A stretch of 64,000 nucleotides of DNA from Tuctoria greenei (taxonomy: Eukaryota; Streptophyta; Magnoliopsida; Poales; Poaceae), in assembly GCA_036927565.1 (NCBI GenBank), contig JAYESD010000001.1, positions 281,739,560 through 281,803,559 on the forward strand, in the 5' to 3' direction. Below, piece by piece: positions 33,455 through 44,110 of the stretch. The position numbers were made by a program, and so were the translations under genes. Below the pieces are notes generated by a model that saw only the letters and a program-made list of their open reading frames with translations, was not told the DNA's origin and did no database searches. Each line of letters begins with the position of its first letter. Position 1 is the first letter of the stretch.

Positions 33455-34502
33455 CCCTCACTTCTCACACACACCACTTGAGCTTCATTCTATTCTATCC
33501 ACTATCTTCCATAGTCTTAGAGGAGTTTAGGCTATAGAGAGGAGAGCCTCTAGTCCCTAGTCCAAATTAGGAAAGGAGTAGAAGGAGTCTCTCTACCCAA
33601 CTCCAAATTGGAAAAGGTATGGCTCATGTATTCCTTTTTGTATTTCTGACTTTATGCACAATAAAGATGTTATCAGTCTTCTTTTGTACATATGCTTGGA
33701 TGAAGTGTTTTTTGTTTGATTGTGGTGTCCATGTATGTGGTAGGAGTAGTCTTTATGATTATGCCATAGCAATCTTATTCTATCATCATAAACACTACAA
33801 ACCTCCACTATAGTCTAATTTGTTATGATATGATCATGTTAATATGAATAACTTATGCAATTTCTCAATATTGGTTCAACGATGCTTAGGTTAGTCATTG
33901 CCTTAATATGGCTTGTGCCTAGGCTCTTAAGGTATTTACTTATTATGCTAGCATGGTGCTAGGATAGTTAAGTAGCGTTAGATATCTTGTGGACCCATGC
34001 ATTAAAGAGGTAGACATTAGGTTGTGACAGCCCTATGTGTACTTTGCAATCCTCCACGTTCGGCTATGCCACCGGCTCTTGGCGGGAGTCGCTCTAGTAT
34101 TGCTAGGGGTAAGCCCGTGCCCGACATGTTGAACAACTTAGCATAAGGATTCACCATTGGCATGCTCATTAGTATCTAACCTAGGCTATGTATATGTGTA
34201 TTAGAGGCATTGTAGGAGCAACTCCGTAACTCTTAATCTAATCTCCCTTAGACCTATTTATCCCCCTTAGAATAGAATGCTCTTGTGTGTGTCGTACTAC
34301 CCCCACTTATCTATTATCCATCCTCACTAGAACCTTACCTTGACCAATCTACCCTTTTCATTTGATTATTGCTACACTTCCACCTAGCCTTCCCTTGAGA
34401 TAAAATAAGTGACACCCTTGGAATAACCTTTTAAGGGGAAATGCTACATCGATAGTTTCCATGCGCTTGCAAAATTTATTTTGTACGTAAGAAATGTCAA
34501 CA

Positions 34503-35400
34503 ATTGGCAGCTACAATATTCAGCTTCTTGTTTATGTTGTGTATCCAATCATCTACTGTTAAGAGGTATTCGTCACTACCATCAACACAGGTGGTCGAAG
34601 TCTCATGAACTCTGTCATCTTGGATGCTAGAGGCACCCCTGGGCCTCACAGTCCTTGCACGGCCTTTGCCATGTTCTTGAGTAGCTGAGTCTGAACAGCC
34701 ATAATGTTTGCCAGGGTTGCTGGAGGGGTCGAATGCCCACCTCAGCTTGGTTTGCTACCTCTTCCTGATCCACTTCTCCGACTTCTTCCTGAGGGTCTTG
34801 TGGCTCAACTAGTTACTGGCCACTGCAACCGTGACTCGTGGTGCTTGATTCTAACCATGGCTACCTGTACCTCGACCTCTTAGTGTTGCTATGCCTCACA
34901 AGGCTCGTGCGAAAGTGTTCGAATCCGCCATTACTGGGGCGGTCTGTTCAGCTTGTCTGCAGCATGTCTGAACACGGGCTGACTTCCTTGGTGCAATATT
35001 ATAGTTCTGGAGAGGAAGAGAGATGAGGCATGAATGTTCTAGTTATTTGGTTGTGCTTTCACTCTAAGTGCAGACATTTGACGTAGTTATAGTCGCCTCT
35101 GTTAGACGGTTATGTTTTATTATATCTATTTTGTTGTTACCTATTCGGTTTTTCATATTATTATGGTTTGCTAATTTCTTTTTATTACTTATTTTGTATT
35201 ATTTATATTTTTTTAGAAGTGGATATCACCCAGCAATCATAACATCCAACATTAAAGTACAATCATGCATGGTACAACACACGTCACCTCCATGGCGACT
35301 CGCACACACTACATGCAACTCATGCCAACACAACACCTACTAGCATGGATCACACACTAACCTAAAGCATCATGGTAACTTTAGACTCACACACTGCTGG
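34503..35400 (-). pseudogene. Minus-strand Tekay-like gag remnant, cut by the Athila-like element
   Basis: Minus-strand readings include SNPG or TLANIMAVQTQLLKNMAKA (34730-34660) in one frame. In another they include VRPRGASSIQDDRVHETSTT and YLLTVDDWIHNINKKLNIV (34640-34505). MAVQTQLL and the DDW-I-NKKL block correspond to the QNQL and DDWLKSVEKKLAI positions of Tekay gag. A frameshift near 34655 and stops break it. The gag ends exactly at the Athila LTR end (34502). 34990-35400 is a non-coding AT-rich stretch. Confidence 0.65.
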
Positions 35401-35414
35401 TATGTTGAAGTACT

Positions 35415-36361
35415 CTACTCCATGTCGTGGTCCTGATGCCACTTTCGTGCGAGGTCAAACCCGTCGTGGACTAGTCCAAAGGGGAAGGTGTTGAGACCTC
35501 TCTGGTCACCTCCTGCAGGCTCTCCTGCTGGCCTCATGCTGCTAACAACATCCTCAAGAACCTCGACATTGTCATCCTGTGCGTCTCCCTGGGGCAGCTC
35601 CTCGACTGGGTCCTCGTCTACTAGGTCGTCTGTGTCCTGGTGACTGGTGGTGTCGTCATCTCCGTCGTAACACTGTTGTTTCTAGTCTCCACTCTAGCAT
35701 GTTGTGATGGTAAAAACCTCAAGTCTTTACAGCGGCCGAAGCGTCCTTCACCTCTGGCCATCGTGGCTCAAGTAGAAGGGTTGAGGTTGGGTGCTCCCGG
35801 TAAATGTAGACTACCTGTGTGAGGAACTAGAAGAGTGCTCTTACGAGCGATGATCCGGACACGTGCTCCTCTATGGCTGGAGCATCCCTTATAGAGGGAG
35901 TCCAACTCTGAAACGTGTTGCGTGGTCCTCTGCGCCAGCTCCCTCCGAAGTGCCTTAGTAGCCTCCTTGGCATGTTCGGTCTCTACACGCGCCTCGTCCA
36001 ACTCATCCTTTAACTCCTCTGCTATGTCCTGGGACTCTCTCAGGCGGTCTGACTCTGCCCTCCAAGCAGCGAGAACGGTCTCGCAATAACAGTCTAGACA
36101 CTATAAGTACGTAGCCGTCTCTGCCAAAGTGTGGTCCACAACTGTCCTAGACGGTCCCTCCAGTGTACCCAACATGTGTCTCCAAACTGAGTGCTCCTGT
36201 AGTGTACCAAGAAAGTAACGTATGGTCGGGAGCCCAGACATCTCCAAAAGCAAGTCGCTCAGTGCTGGTAGTCCCTCTCCAGCCACTGCCTTGATCGAGT
36301 CCTCGAAGCGGACTCCAACAAAAGTTTGCGTCTTGGGGCCTCCTAGGCCTCTACCAAACAA
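35415..36361 (-). pseudogene. Coiled-coil and acidic ORF between PBS and gag, degenerate
   Basis: From 36361 the minus-strand product starts MFGRGLGGPKTQTFVGVRF. It continues through HMLGTLEGPSRTVVDHTLAE, a stop near 36101, and AWRAESDRLRESQDIAEELK, then an Ala/Glu/Arg-rich heptad-like coiled coil to about 35890. After further frame changes comes an Asp/Glu-rich part (DTDDLVDEDPVEELPQGDAQ, 35620-35560) ending RKWHQDHDME with a stop at 35415-35417. I do not recognise a named family. Position, directly after the PBS, suggests an N-terminal gag extension or a leader ORF of the old Tekay-like element. Confidence 0.5.
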
Positions 36362-36523
36362 ACATGTGCCTCACAGCAAGGACCTACGTCCTCCTCATAC
36401 TCCCCCCAATGGTATTGGGGAGTAACAGTATGAAAAGGGGGAGAGTGTTACTAAAAATAGTTTGTAGTCCTTAGCCTAGTAATATATAGTCGTCCAGTCC
36501 TAGGGTTTCGTGCTACGGCCAAT

Positions 36524-36540
36524 CTGGCTCTGATCCCAAT
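36524..36540 (-). other. Primer binding site of the minus-strand element
   Basis: The minus-strand reading ATTGGGATCAGAGCCAG resembles the tRNA-iMet site TTGGTATCAGAGCC with one change. It lies directly inside the LTR end (TGGCAGGACC at 36542 on the + strand). Confidence 0.7.
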
Positions 36541-36541
36541 A

Positions 36542-37675
36542 TGGCAGGACCCCTTTCACGGTAGTCCAGTTTGCGTCCTTGTACCAATCCTGGATCATTA
36601 GTTGGCACAAATAACAGAAAGTATAGAGTTCCATACACGATTATTATTACAACATTCTTATGGTCTTACATTACACTGTCTTAGAGTACAATCATGTGAC
36701 GCTACACGGTCACTTATTACACCAACGACACAAAGCAACACAGGAGCTATGTGACTCCATTCCCTGCAGGCAACCTTGGGCGCAGACCAAAACCTTACTC
36801 ATCATCTTCATGCTGCTCCACGTATTCTTCTTCCTCTGGCCACGTAGAAAGTAAGAGTGAGTACATAAGGTACTCAGCAAGCCCTAACACTACTCAACGG
36901 TATGTATCTTCATGCATGAGTCTTTAGCAAGGAAAAGTTATATGGCTTAGTTTCGTGGAAAATCATTTTATGCAGGGCTTATTTTGAAATGAATCTCACA
37001 AATAGAGGGAGAGGATTTTGAATCAGTATTATTAGTTGGCGGACCCTAGGGGAGATGAATGACATCCCACCAGTTCCCTCATTTTTAGACAAGTTCTTGG
37101 AACCACGGTCCGTAACTCCTGGCACAAATCAAACACTTTCTAAAACACAACTTCACGGCCATACAACACCACACCAAGGAGATTTAGTAAGACTAATTAG
37201 TCAGAGCCCACTCATAGTGCATCAAGACTGCAACAACATCTATCCGGATAAATTTAAGACTCTGCAGAGCTTGTACATCTTTACCCACTGGCCATGCACA
37301 CTTAGCAAGGGTGTACTTGACGCTTGCACATCTTCTCTGAGTAGGCCCCATAGCAGTACCTCTAGTTGGCCAGTGGCATTTTTGAGCGTTCACTACCCAG
37401 CCAAATACACAGCATGCTGTAATAAACCGTGGCCTCCATGGCTTCTACAAGTGCCCCATGGGGATGACTACCAGAAAGGTAGAGCGAGTCCCGCCCATAC
37501 AGGTTCTATGGTTGTACATAACCACTATGGTAGAGGTTCAATGAACTAGTCCTTATATTGGTGAGGCGGCTACGAATAGTCCAAATCACACAGCACCAGA
37601 CTGATATCGAGCCCACTTTGCATCGGTTGGGATAAACCCGCCCTCCACCTTGCCCTGCCTCGACCACCCACCCTC

Positions 37676-37734
<59 letters not shown>

Positions 37735-37964
37735 ACACGCACAGTTCATTATTAACTCTGCCCAAATCTTAAACTCACACCACCAAACACATTTTAGTTC
37801 ACAAATCGTGTGTACATCTTGTGTGTTTTGCTATGTGAACATTGCTAAGGTTCCTAAGCAAGCATATAGCTAATCAAGGATGTGCTCTAGTCATCGCTAT
37901 AGTGCGGTGACGGAGCTCTTAGGTTGTCATGGGGTTTGTGTAGTTCAAAATAAAGGGGGGGTCT
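36542..37964 (-). mobile_element. LTR of the old minus-strand Tekay-like element, first part
   Basis: On the minus strand the LTR ends GGGGTCCTGCCA next to the PBS. It contains the block GAGTACATAAGGTACTCAGC (36864) also found in other Tekay-like LTRs here. It is interrupted at 37964 by the CRM-like element and resumes at 46162. The 164-codon ORF at 37055-37549 has no family features. Confidence 0.65.
37678..37740 (+). repeat. (AC)n microsatellite
   Basis: About 60 bases of AC dinucleotides with one T interruption near 37730. Confidence 0.95.
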
Positions 37965-38827
37965 TGATGAGGACATCACAGCTGCGGAGACCCACATTGA
38001 AGTGCAAGGACCAATCACAAGAGCACGAGCACATTAATAAATCAGCAGGTAAACTCGCTCCTAACTTTCTTTGCATGTGAGTTTGAGAAAAGATTGCTAT
38101 GTTATGATTTAATTGTTATTAGGAACAATGGAGAAGATAAACAAGTGAAGGAAAGAGTCCTTGGGAGCATGGAGAACCAGCTGGGATGTCCACAAGTTGA
38201 TGGAAGCAGTTTACAACTCGGACTCGAGTTCAACTCGGAGTCCAGGAGCAGTCCACCTTAAAACGGACACCCATGATGCATACAGACTCTGTTTTTTGAC
38301 GTTCTACATATGAACAAAAAGAGGAGAAGTTAAATTTTCCAACAGATCTTGTCCCACCTCAAAATTCCTTCAGAGTCATTGGGAATCGTCGAAGCGAGTC
38401 GAGTCCAGATTTCTGTCTTGTGCTATGTCACCGAATCGGGCCTTTGGGCCTTGTATCCCGCATGAGTCCATTAGGGACGCGTCTAAGCGAGTGTTGGTTG
38501 AACCCTAGCCTTTAAATATTGTAGCCACTGGTCATATTCGGTGGGTTTTGCTTAGATCAATAAAATCGTCGTTTCACGGTTTGTGAGACCCCAACTTCGC
38601 GATTTCAGATCGTGCCTTCGACGTTCTTCCTTGTGTTCTTGGTTGCACTTGCAGGGATTAGCCTTCTTGGCAAGGTCAAGCATGTGCAGCATGGTTGATA
38701 ACAAATGGAGCAGTAGTGTAGTGATTGCAGAGGTATTCGCACTGCTCGAGTGTCGCGGATCATCAACATCGAGTTCTCCACCCCAATTGACTTACCTTTC
38801 GGAAGATCGGGCCCAAACTACTCATCA
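37965..38827 (+). mobile_element. CRM-like 5' LTR
   Basis: 863 bp, homologous end to end with 45300-46161 with scattered substitutions. The first part still translates partly as the integrase tail. CTTTAAATATTG (38510) may act as a TATA region. Confidence 0.92.
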
Positions 38828-38829
38828 AT

Positions 38830-38842
38830 TGGTATCAGATTT
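38830..38842 (+). other. CRM-like primer binding site
   Basis: TGGTATCAGATTT begins 2 bases after the LTR; the first ten bases match tRNA-iMet. Confidence 0.8.
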
Positions 38843-40088
38843 CCAGGTTGCCTTTGAGGTAACTTTTTTTCCTTCCATTAGATCGGTTTTGTTTCATACC
38901 TAGAGTCTACAGAAAAGCCATAAAAAAATTGTTGTTACCGCTTCCTAGACTATAGTGCCTGCAATTTCGTTTTTCAGTTTGCATTGTTGAGTTTGCATTC
39001 GTGTGGTCGAGTCTTGTTGCTGGTTTAGCTTTGTGTTTTGGCTCCTAGTTATCGTTTTTCGTCCTTGTTTTCTTTCTGCTCAACACCTATTCCACAATCC
39101 CTAAACAACATACCAATCCACCACGTTCATCGGTTTGCTCTAGCTAGTCGTCTTGCGTGAACTCCTGCATCGCCAGTCCTACATTAGGTGACAAACCTTT
39201 GTGCCAGTCATCCTTGACTCATCACACACCATCCCATAAGTTGCTGCGCATGTTCCCGATCGTTTTCATATCTGATTAAGAGTTCTGTTCTCAAGCCGAG
39301 TTGGAATCAACATCCAAAAAGCGTAACTCGAACAACCTACCTTAAAACGGCCATAACTTTCGCATACGAACTCGAAATCGGGCGAATTTTTTTTCAAATT
39401 GATCTACGCAAAATTTTGCATCGGGTTTTCCTCCGCATGCCGCATTTCAGAGAAATTAGGTTGTCCAAATTCCCCTCGGAAGATAGGCTATCCGGCCTTT
39501 GAAGTTTCAGCACGGATTTTAAAGAATCTTCCTTATTTTCTATAGGCCGCATATTACATTCATTTGAGCTGCAAATTTGTGTGCTTCATATTTTTGTGCT
39601 CCTGAGTAAAGAAAAAATATAAAAAAAATATTACAAAAAAAAAGAAAAAATAGTGAAGAGCACGCATATTAAAGCAATTGGCCTATATCACTTGGTGTTG
39701 TTTTGTTGGTTATATCATTTTGTCTTTCTTTTGCCTTGCTACTTTCTTGTGTTGCGCTAGGCCCTAGAGCACTTGGTTGACCAGCAACAGTTTCCTACAT
39801 TGAATATTTATTCAACTTTGTTTACCTGTTAACGATTTTCTTCTTATTAGCCATCATATTGTGTCATCCAAGCTCCACCTTTCTCTTGAGCACAACAGGT
39901 ACTATTGCAATCACCCCACGTTTCATTGGTTCATCTCACCATCCACACCACCTGTTGTGTCGGTAAGAACACTTGTAAGATCATGGTAAGACGCTTGAGC
40001 GAGAGATATTGTTTTCTTCCACCTTTCATATTGTCACTGTAGTTGATAGGGATAACATATTTTTGTTGTCTTTTGTTTCCTACTAACA
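38843..40088 (+). other. CRM-like 5' leader
   Basis: About 1.25 kb of untranslated leader with no conserved coding sequence. It contains a C/T-rich section (39060-39140) and an A-rich run (39600-39655). Confidence 0.65.
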
Positions 40089-41400
40089 ATGGAAGGAGAA
40101 AACAATGATCATGAATGTGTTCAACATGCTGAGTTACGTGATATGATGAAGGCCATGACAGACATGTTCGCCAAATACAACGCATCAACGGAGGAGTCAT
40201 TGGCGAACTTGACTCGCCAACTTGATGACCTTGCTCTTCGAATGAATACTCTTGAGGCATGGTTGCCTCTGGCTGGAAGACATGAAGATAATGCTTATGA
40301 TGATATGGAAGATCACAACAATCATCCAAGACTGCCAGTTTATCATCGAGGTATGGGAGGTAATAATCATCATAACAATTATAATCGTCCTCCTGATGAT
40401 CCTTTTGCTAAAGTGAAATTTACTATACCCTCTTTTTCTGGTGCTTATGATGTTGAGGCTTATCTTGATTGGGAGATGATAGTAGAGCAAAAATTTAATG
40501 CCCATCTTGTTCCTGAATGACACAGAGTTCGTCAAGCCACTAGTGAGTTTAAGGACTTTGCTATCATATGGTGGAATGAACTTGTTAAAACTAGAACTGA
40601 TCCTACAACATGGGATAGATTAAAAGAATCTATGCGTGTTTAATTTGTTCCTCCATCTTTTCAGTGGGACCTTCGCAAAAAATTGCAGTGCTTAGACCAA
40701 GGTAACATGTCCGTAGAGGAGTATTATCAAGAGTTACAAAAGGGTATGCTGCGTTGTGGGGTAGTAGAGGACATGGATGATAAAATAGCTCATTTTTATG
40801 TGGGGTTGAGGCGTGAAATTCAGGACACTATTGATTACAAGGAATATGATAATGTTAACAGATTGTTTCAGCTTGCTATGTTGGCAGAAAAAGAATTGCA
40901 GGACAGACAACAACAGCAACAATGCACGAGGAGCAACTTCACGTCGCGTTCGACGTCTACACCATCCAAAACAGCACCATCTTCGACCCCCAGTGCAGCG
41001 ACTACACCATCCAATGGCGGCCAATGAACTACACCTGCTGCACCACCTTCTCGCGTGCCGGAGGGCAGCAAGGAGACATCATTCAAGCATTCGTCGTCCA
41101 CACCTTCTATGAGTCGTACTTCCGACATTAAGTGTCACCGCTGCCAGGGACTTGGTCATATGATGAGAGATTGCCCGAGCAAACGAGCATACATAGCATG
41201 CGACGATGGCGGGTATGATAGTACTTCGGATGTTGAAGATGAATATTCTCTTGCTAATGATTTTACAGATCCTAATGACAAACACACTAAAGAAGAGGTA
41301 CTTGGTACAGCAGCGACGGAGAATTATAGGAGCATCATTGTGCAGCGTGCCTTGAGCTCCAAAGTGGAGGCCGACGACAAGCTACAATGACACAACCTCT
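40089..41400 (+). pseudogene. gag: CRM-like gag, disrupted
   Basis: The start is MEGENNDHECVQHAELRDMM (40089). A coiled-coil N-terminal part (SLANLTRQLDDLALRMNTLE) is followed by the capsid: FAKVKFTIPSFSGAYDVEAY, LDWEMIVEQKFNAH, IIWWNELVKTRTDP, WDRLKESMRV, LQCLDQGNMSVEEYYQEL and DDKIAHFYVGLRREIQDTID. A Ser/Thr/Pro-rich linker precedes the CCHC zinc knuckle CHRCQGLGHMMRDC (about 41130-41170), then RAYIACDDGGYDSTSDVEDE. Stops at about 40518 and 40641 and frame changes near 41030 break it. The capsid resembles chromovirus gag of grasses. Confidence 0.85.
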
Positions 41401-41820
41401 TCCACATGTTTCTCGTCGTCAAGGACTGCCGTGTACACACTATAATTGATGGAGGTAGCTGCAATAACTTGTTGAACATGGACGTCGTCAAGAAACTTGG
41501 TTTGACAACAATAGCACACCCCCATCCATACCACATTCAATGGTTCAACAACAGACGTAAGGTTCGAGTAACACATACAGCGAGAATATTTTTCAATTGG
41601 TTCTTACCATGATTGCTGATTTTGATGTCGTGCCTATGGATGTTTGTTCTCTTTTATTGGGTCGTCCTTGGGAATTTGATACAAATGCTATACATAGAAC
41701 TAATAAATATACTCTCATGCATAAAGGAAAGAAAATCACTTTGCTTCCCATGACTCCTACTGAAATTGTGCATTTTGAGAAGAGTAAATTTGTGATGGCA
41801 AAGCAACAAAACTAGAATCT
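41400..41820 (+). pseudogene. CRM-like protease
   Basis: The retropepsin motif TIIDGGSCNNLLNMDVVKKL (about 41440-41500) keeps the catalytic aspartate. PHPYHIQWFNNRRKVRVTH, DFDVVPMDVCSLLLGRPWEF and GKKITLLPMTP follow. A frameshift near 41600 separates the two halves. Confidence 0.82.
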
Positions 41821-42960
41821 AAAAACAGCAAGTCATTAAGTTAAAATCACCATCGTTGCTTGCAACTAAATCTGACCTTGCTGATTTATTCGATGCTAAG
41901 GGGGTGTGCTATGCTTTAGTATGCAAAGAAGCCATATTTTCACTTCATGGATTGTCTATTGCATTGCCCCCTGCTGTAGCTAACCTTTTGCAGGAGTTTG
42001 AGGATGTGTTTCCCTCCGAGATACCCCCTGGTTTACCACCCATGAGAGGTATTGAACACAAGATCGATTTGATTCCAGGAGCAAGTTTGCCAAATCATGC
42101 AGCATATAGGGCGAATCCAGATGAAACTAAGGAAATTCAGCGACAAGTCCAAGATCTTTTGGACCGCAGATACATTCGTGAAAGCCTTAGCCCTTGTTCC
42201 GTTCCTGTTCCTTTGGTTCCTCAAAAAGATGGTAGTTGGCGCATGTGTGTTGATTGTCGAGCGATTAATAACATCACCATTGAATATCGTTATCCTATTC
42301 CTCACTTAGATGACATGCTTGATGAATTGAGTGGTGTTATCATCTTCACAAAAAATGACTTGCGTAGTGGTTACCACTAAATTAGAATAGCACTAGGAGA
42401 TGAATGGAAAACTGCATTTAAAACCAAGTTTGGACATTATGAGTGGTTAGTCATGTCTTTTGGTTTAACTAATGCACCCAGCACCTTTATGCGACTAATG
42501 AACGAGGTTTTACGTGCTTTTATTGGACAATTTGTGGTGGTTTAATTCGATGATATCCTCATTTACAGCAAGTCATATGATGAACATCTTGATCATTTAC
42601 GTGTTGTTTTTACTATTTTGAGAGATGCACGTTTGTTTGGTAACCTCGAAAAGTGCGTCTTTTGCACCAATCGAATATCGTTTCTTGGCTATGTCATTTC
42701 CTCGCAGGGAATTGAGATGGATGAGGCAAAAATTAAAGCGATCACTAGCTGGCCAGCCCCAACAACCGTCACGCAGGTTCGTAGTTTTCTTGGTCTTGTA
42801 GGTTTTATCGCCGTTTTGTGCGGGATTTCAGCACCATTGCAGCACCTCTACATGAGCTAACGAAGAAGGGAGTGCCGTTTCGATGGGGCGAACAGCAGCA
42901 ACAAGCTTTTTATGCTCTCAAAGAGAAGCTTACACAAGCACCATTGCTACAACTTCCTGA
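41821..42960 (+). pseudogene. CRM-like reverse transcriptase
   Basis: FEDVFPSEIPPGLPPMRGIE and DLIPGASLPNHAAYR lead into RT: PCSVPVPLVPQKDGSWRMCV, FTKNDLRSGYH, then [20 protein letters not shown] and [16 protein letters not shown]. The catalytic block reads FVVV, a stop, FDDILIYSKSYDEH, so the tyrosine of YFDD is a stop codon (42542-42544). The thumb reads LGYVISSQGIEMDEAKIKAI. Stops also occur at about 42378 and 42859. Confidence 0.87.
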
Positions 42961-44110
42961 TTTTGACAGGACTTTGAGCTAGAATGTGATGCAAGCGGTA
43001 TTGGTATTGGAGGCGTTCTCATACAAGGAGGTAAACCCGTTGCTTTCTTTAGTGAAAAACTTCGTGGTCCTTCTCTGAATTATTCTACTTATGATAAGGA
43101 ATTGTATGCCTAAGTGCGAGTATTACAAACTTGGCAACATTATCTTTGGTCTAAGGAGTTTGTCATACATTCCGATCATGAATCATTGAAGTATCTTAAG
43201 TGTCAAACTGAAAGTGCATCTAGACATTCCTTGTGGGTTTTGGTTGATTTATGACAAACAAATGAGATCCTAACCAAATTGTTGAGATGAGCGCACATCT
43301 TAAAAGAAATTATGAAGAAAGCGCAAAAAGAAAGGAAAATGAGGATCTATACGGAAAAGAGCTCAAGAGCTGAATAGATTAGATCCGACTAGTCCGAAAA
43401 TAACCGGACTAGTCCGAACTTTTCCAGAGCCTAAACCGGACTAGTCCACCCTAAGCCGGGCAAGTTTAGGGTTGGTGAAGACCCGGTCCTTTCGTGGGCT
43501 CCTCAAAGTGGATGTAGGTTGCCTTTGTGGGAACCGAACCACGGGATAAAACTCTTGTATCTTCACTTTGTGCATTTTGTTCTTACTCTTCATTAATATC
43601 TAGGGTTTTACTTGACCTTGTTCATATTACGTTAAAACATTGAATATAAGGTTAACTTGTGCAACATCCAGTTTCATTGAAGTATTACACGCGAATTACA
43701 AGTATATTTCTGTTGCATAGAGTCTTGGATAGAGATAATCGATCAAACATGATCGATCTAGTCCGCACGCACTGGACTAGTCCACACTCTACCGGACTAG
43801 TCCGATTTCCTGGTATTTGATCAAGTTGCTAAGTGTTGCAGGTTCCGACTAAAATTAAAAAAGGCCTATTCGCCCCCCTCTGGGCCACATACACAAACCA
43901 ATCTTAATAAATGACATGCTAAATGGATTGAGTTCATGGAGTCTTTTCCATACATCATTAAGCATAAGAAAGGGAAGGAAAATGTCATTGCCGATGCATT
44001 ATCTAGACGTTATACCATGCTGTTCCAACTTGATCATAAAATTTCTGGTTTGGAAACAATATAAGCATTATATCCTAATTATTTAGACTTCAAAAATGCT
44101 TTTGAAAATT
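42961..44110 (+). pseudogene. CRM-like RNase H, split by a solo LTR
   Basis: FELECDASGIGIGGVLIQGG, VAFFSEKLRG, YSTYDKELYA, a stop, then [20 protein letters not shown] and SLKYLKCQ (42970-43205). After the LTR it resumes as [20 protein letters not shown] and [15 protein letters not shown] (43913-44020). Joining across the CAAAC duplication restores the frame around KCQTNL. Confidence 0.83.
43209..43893 (+). mobile_element. 685-bp solo LTR in CRM-like RNase H
   Basis: Starts TGAAAGTGCATCTAGACATT and ends CCACATACA, with the exact 5-bp duplication CAAAC (43204-43208 and 43894-43898). It has no ORF of note. It carries two clusters of CGGACTAGTCCG-type motifs (43385-43470 and 43755-43815). A related fragment starts at 47461. 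The superfamily is not determined; the end block GGCCTATTCGCCCCCCTCTG is common in plant LTRs, perhaps Copia type. Confidence 0.85.

Larger units (their letters stand above)
867..34502 (+). mobile_element. Athila-like non-autonomous LTR retrotransposon (5' end off window)
   Basis: The parts, in order, are: 5' LTR remnants (867-1537 and 12380-12867, the latter ending GTCAACA), a tRNA-Asp-like primer site (12880-12898), gag (to about 17270), retropepsin (to 18272), an ATHILA ORF-1-like gene (18986-20523), a polypurine tract (21894-21907) and a 3' LTR (21908-34502). Without its CACTA insertion the 3' LTR is about 1551 bp, matching a 1550-bp family copy at 26049-27598. I find no RT, RNase H or integrase motifs. 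Other elements are inserted at 866, 1538-12379, 13079-15924 and 22414-33454. On the right it abuts a minus-strand gag, so it probably inserted into an older Tekay-like element. The left target duplication is not visible. Confidence 0.8.
21908..34502 (+). mobile_element. Athila-like 3' LTR, split by a CACTA transposon
   Basis: The parts are 21908-22413 and 33458-34502. Joined across the CCC duplication they give about 1551 bp, beginning TGTTGACGGCCGTTATATCC and ending GAAATGTCAACA. This corresponds to 867-1537 plus 12380-12867 of the 5' LTR. The palindrome TTCGGCCGAA lies near 22270. Confidence 0.9.

Noticed and set aside
37055..37549. 164-codon ORF
   Set aside because: Within the old minus-strand LTR; no recognisable domain.
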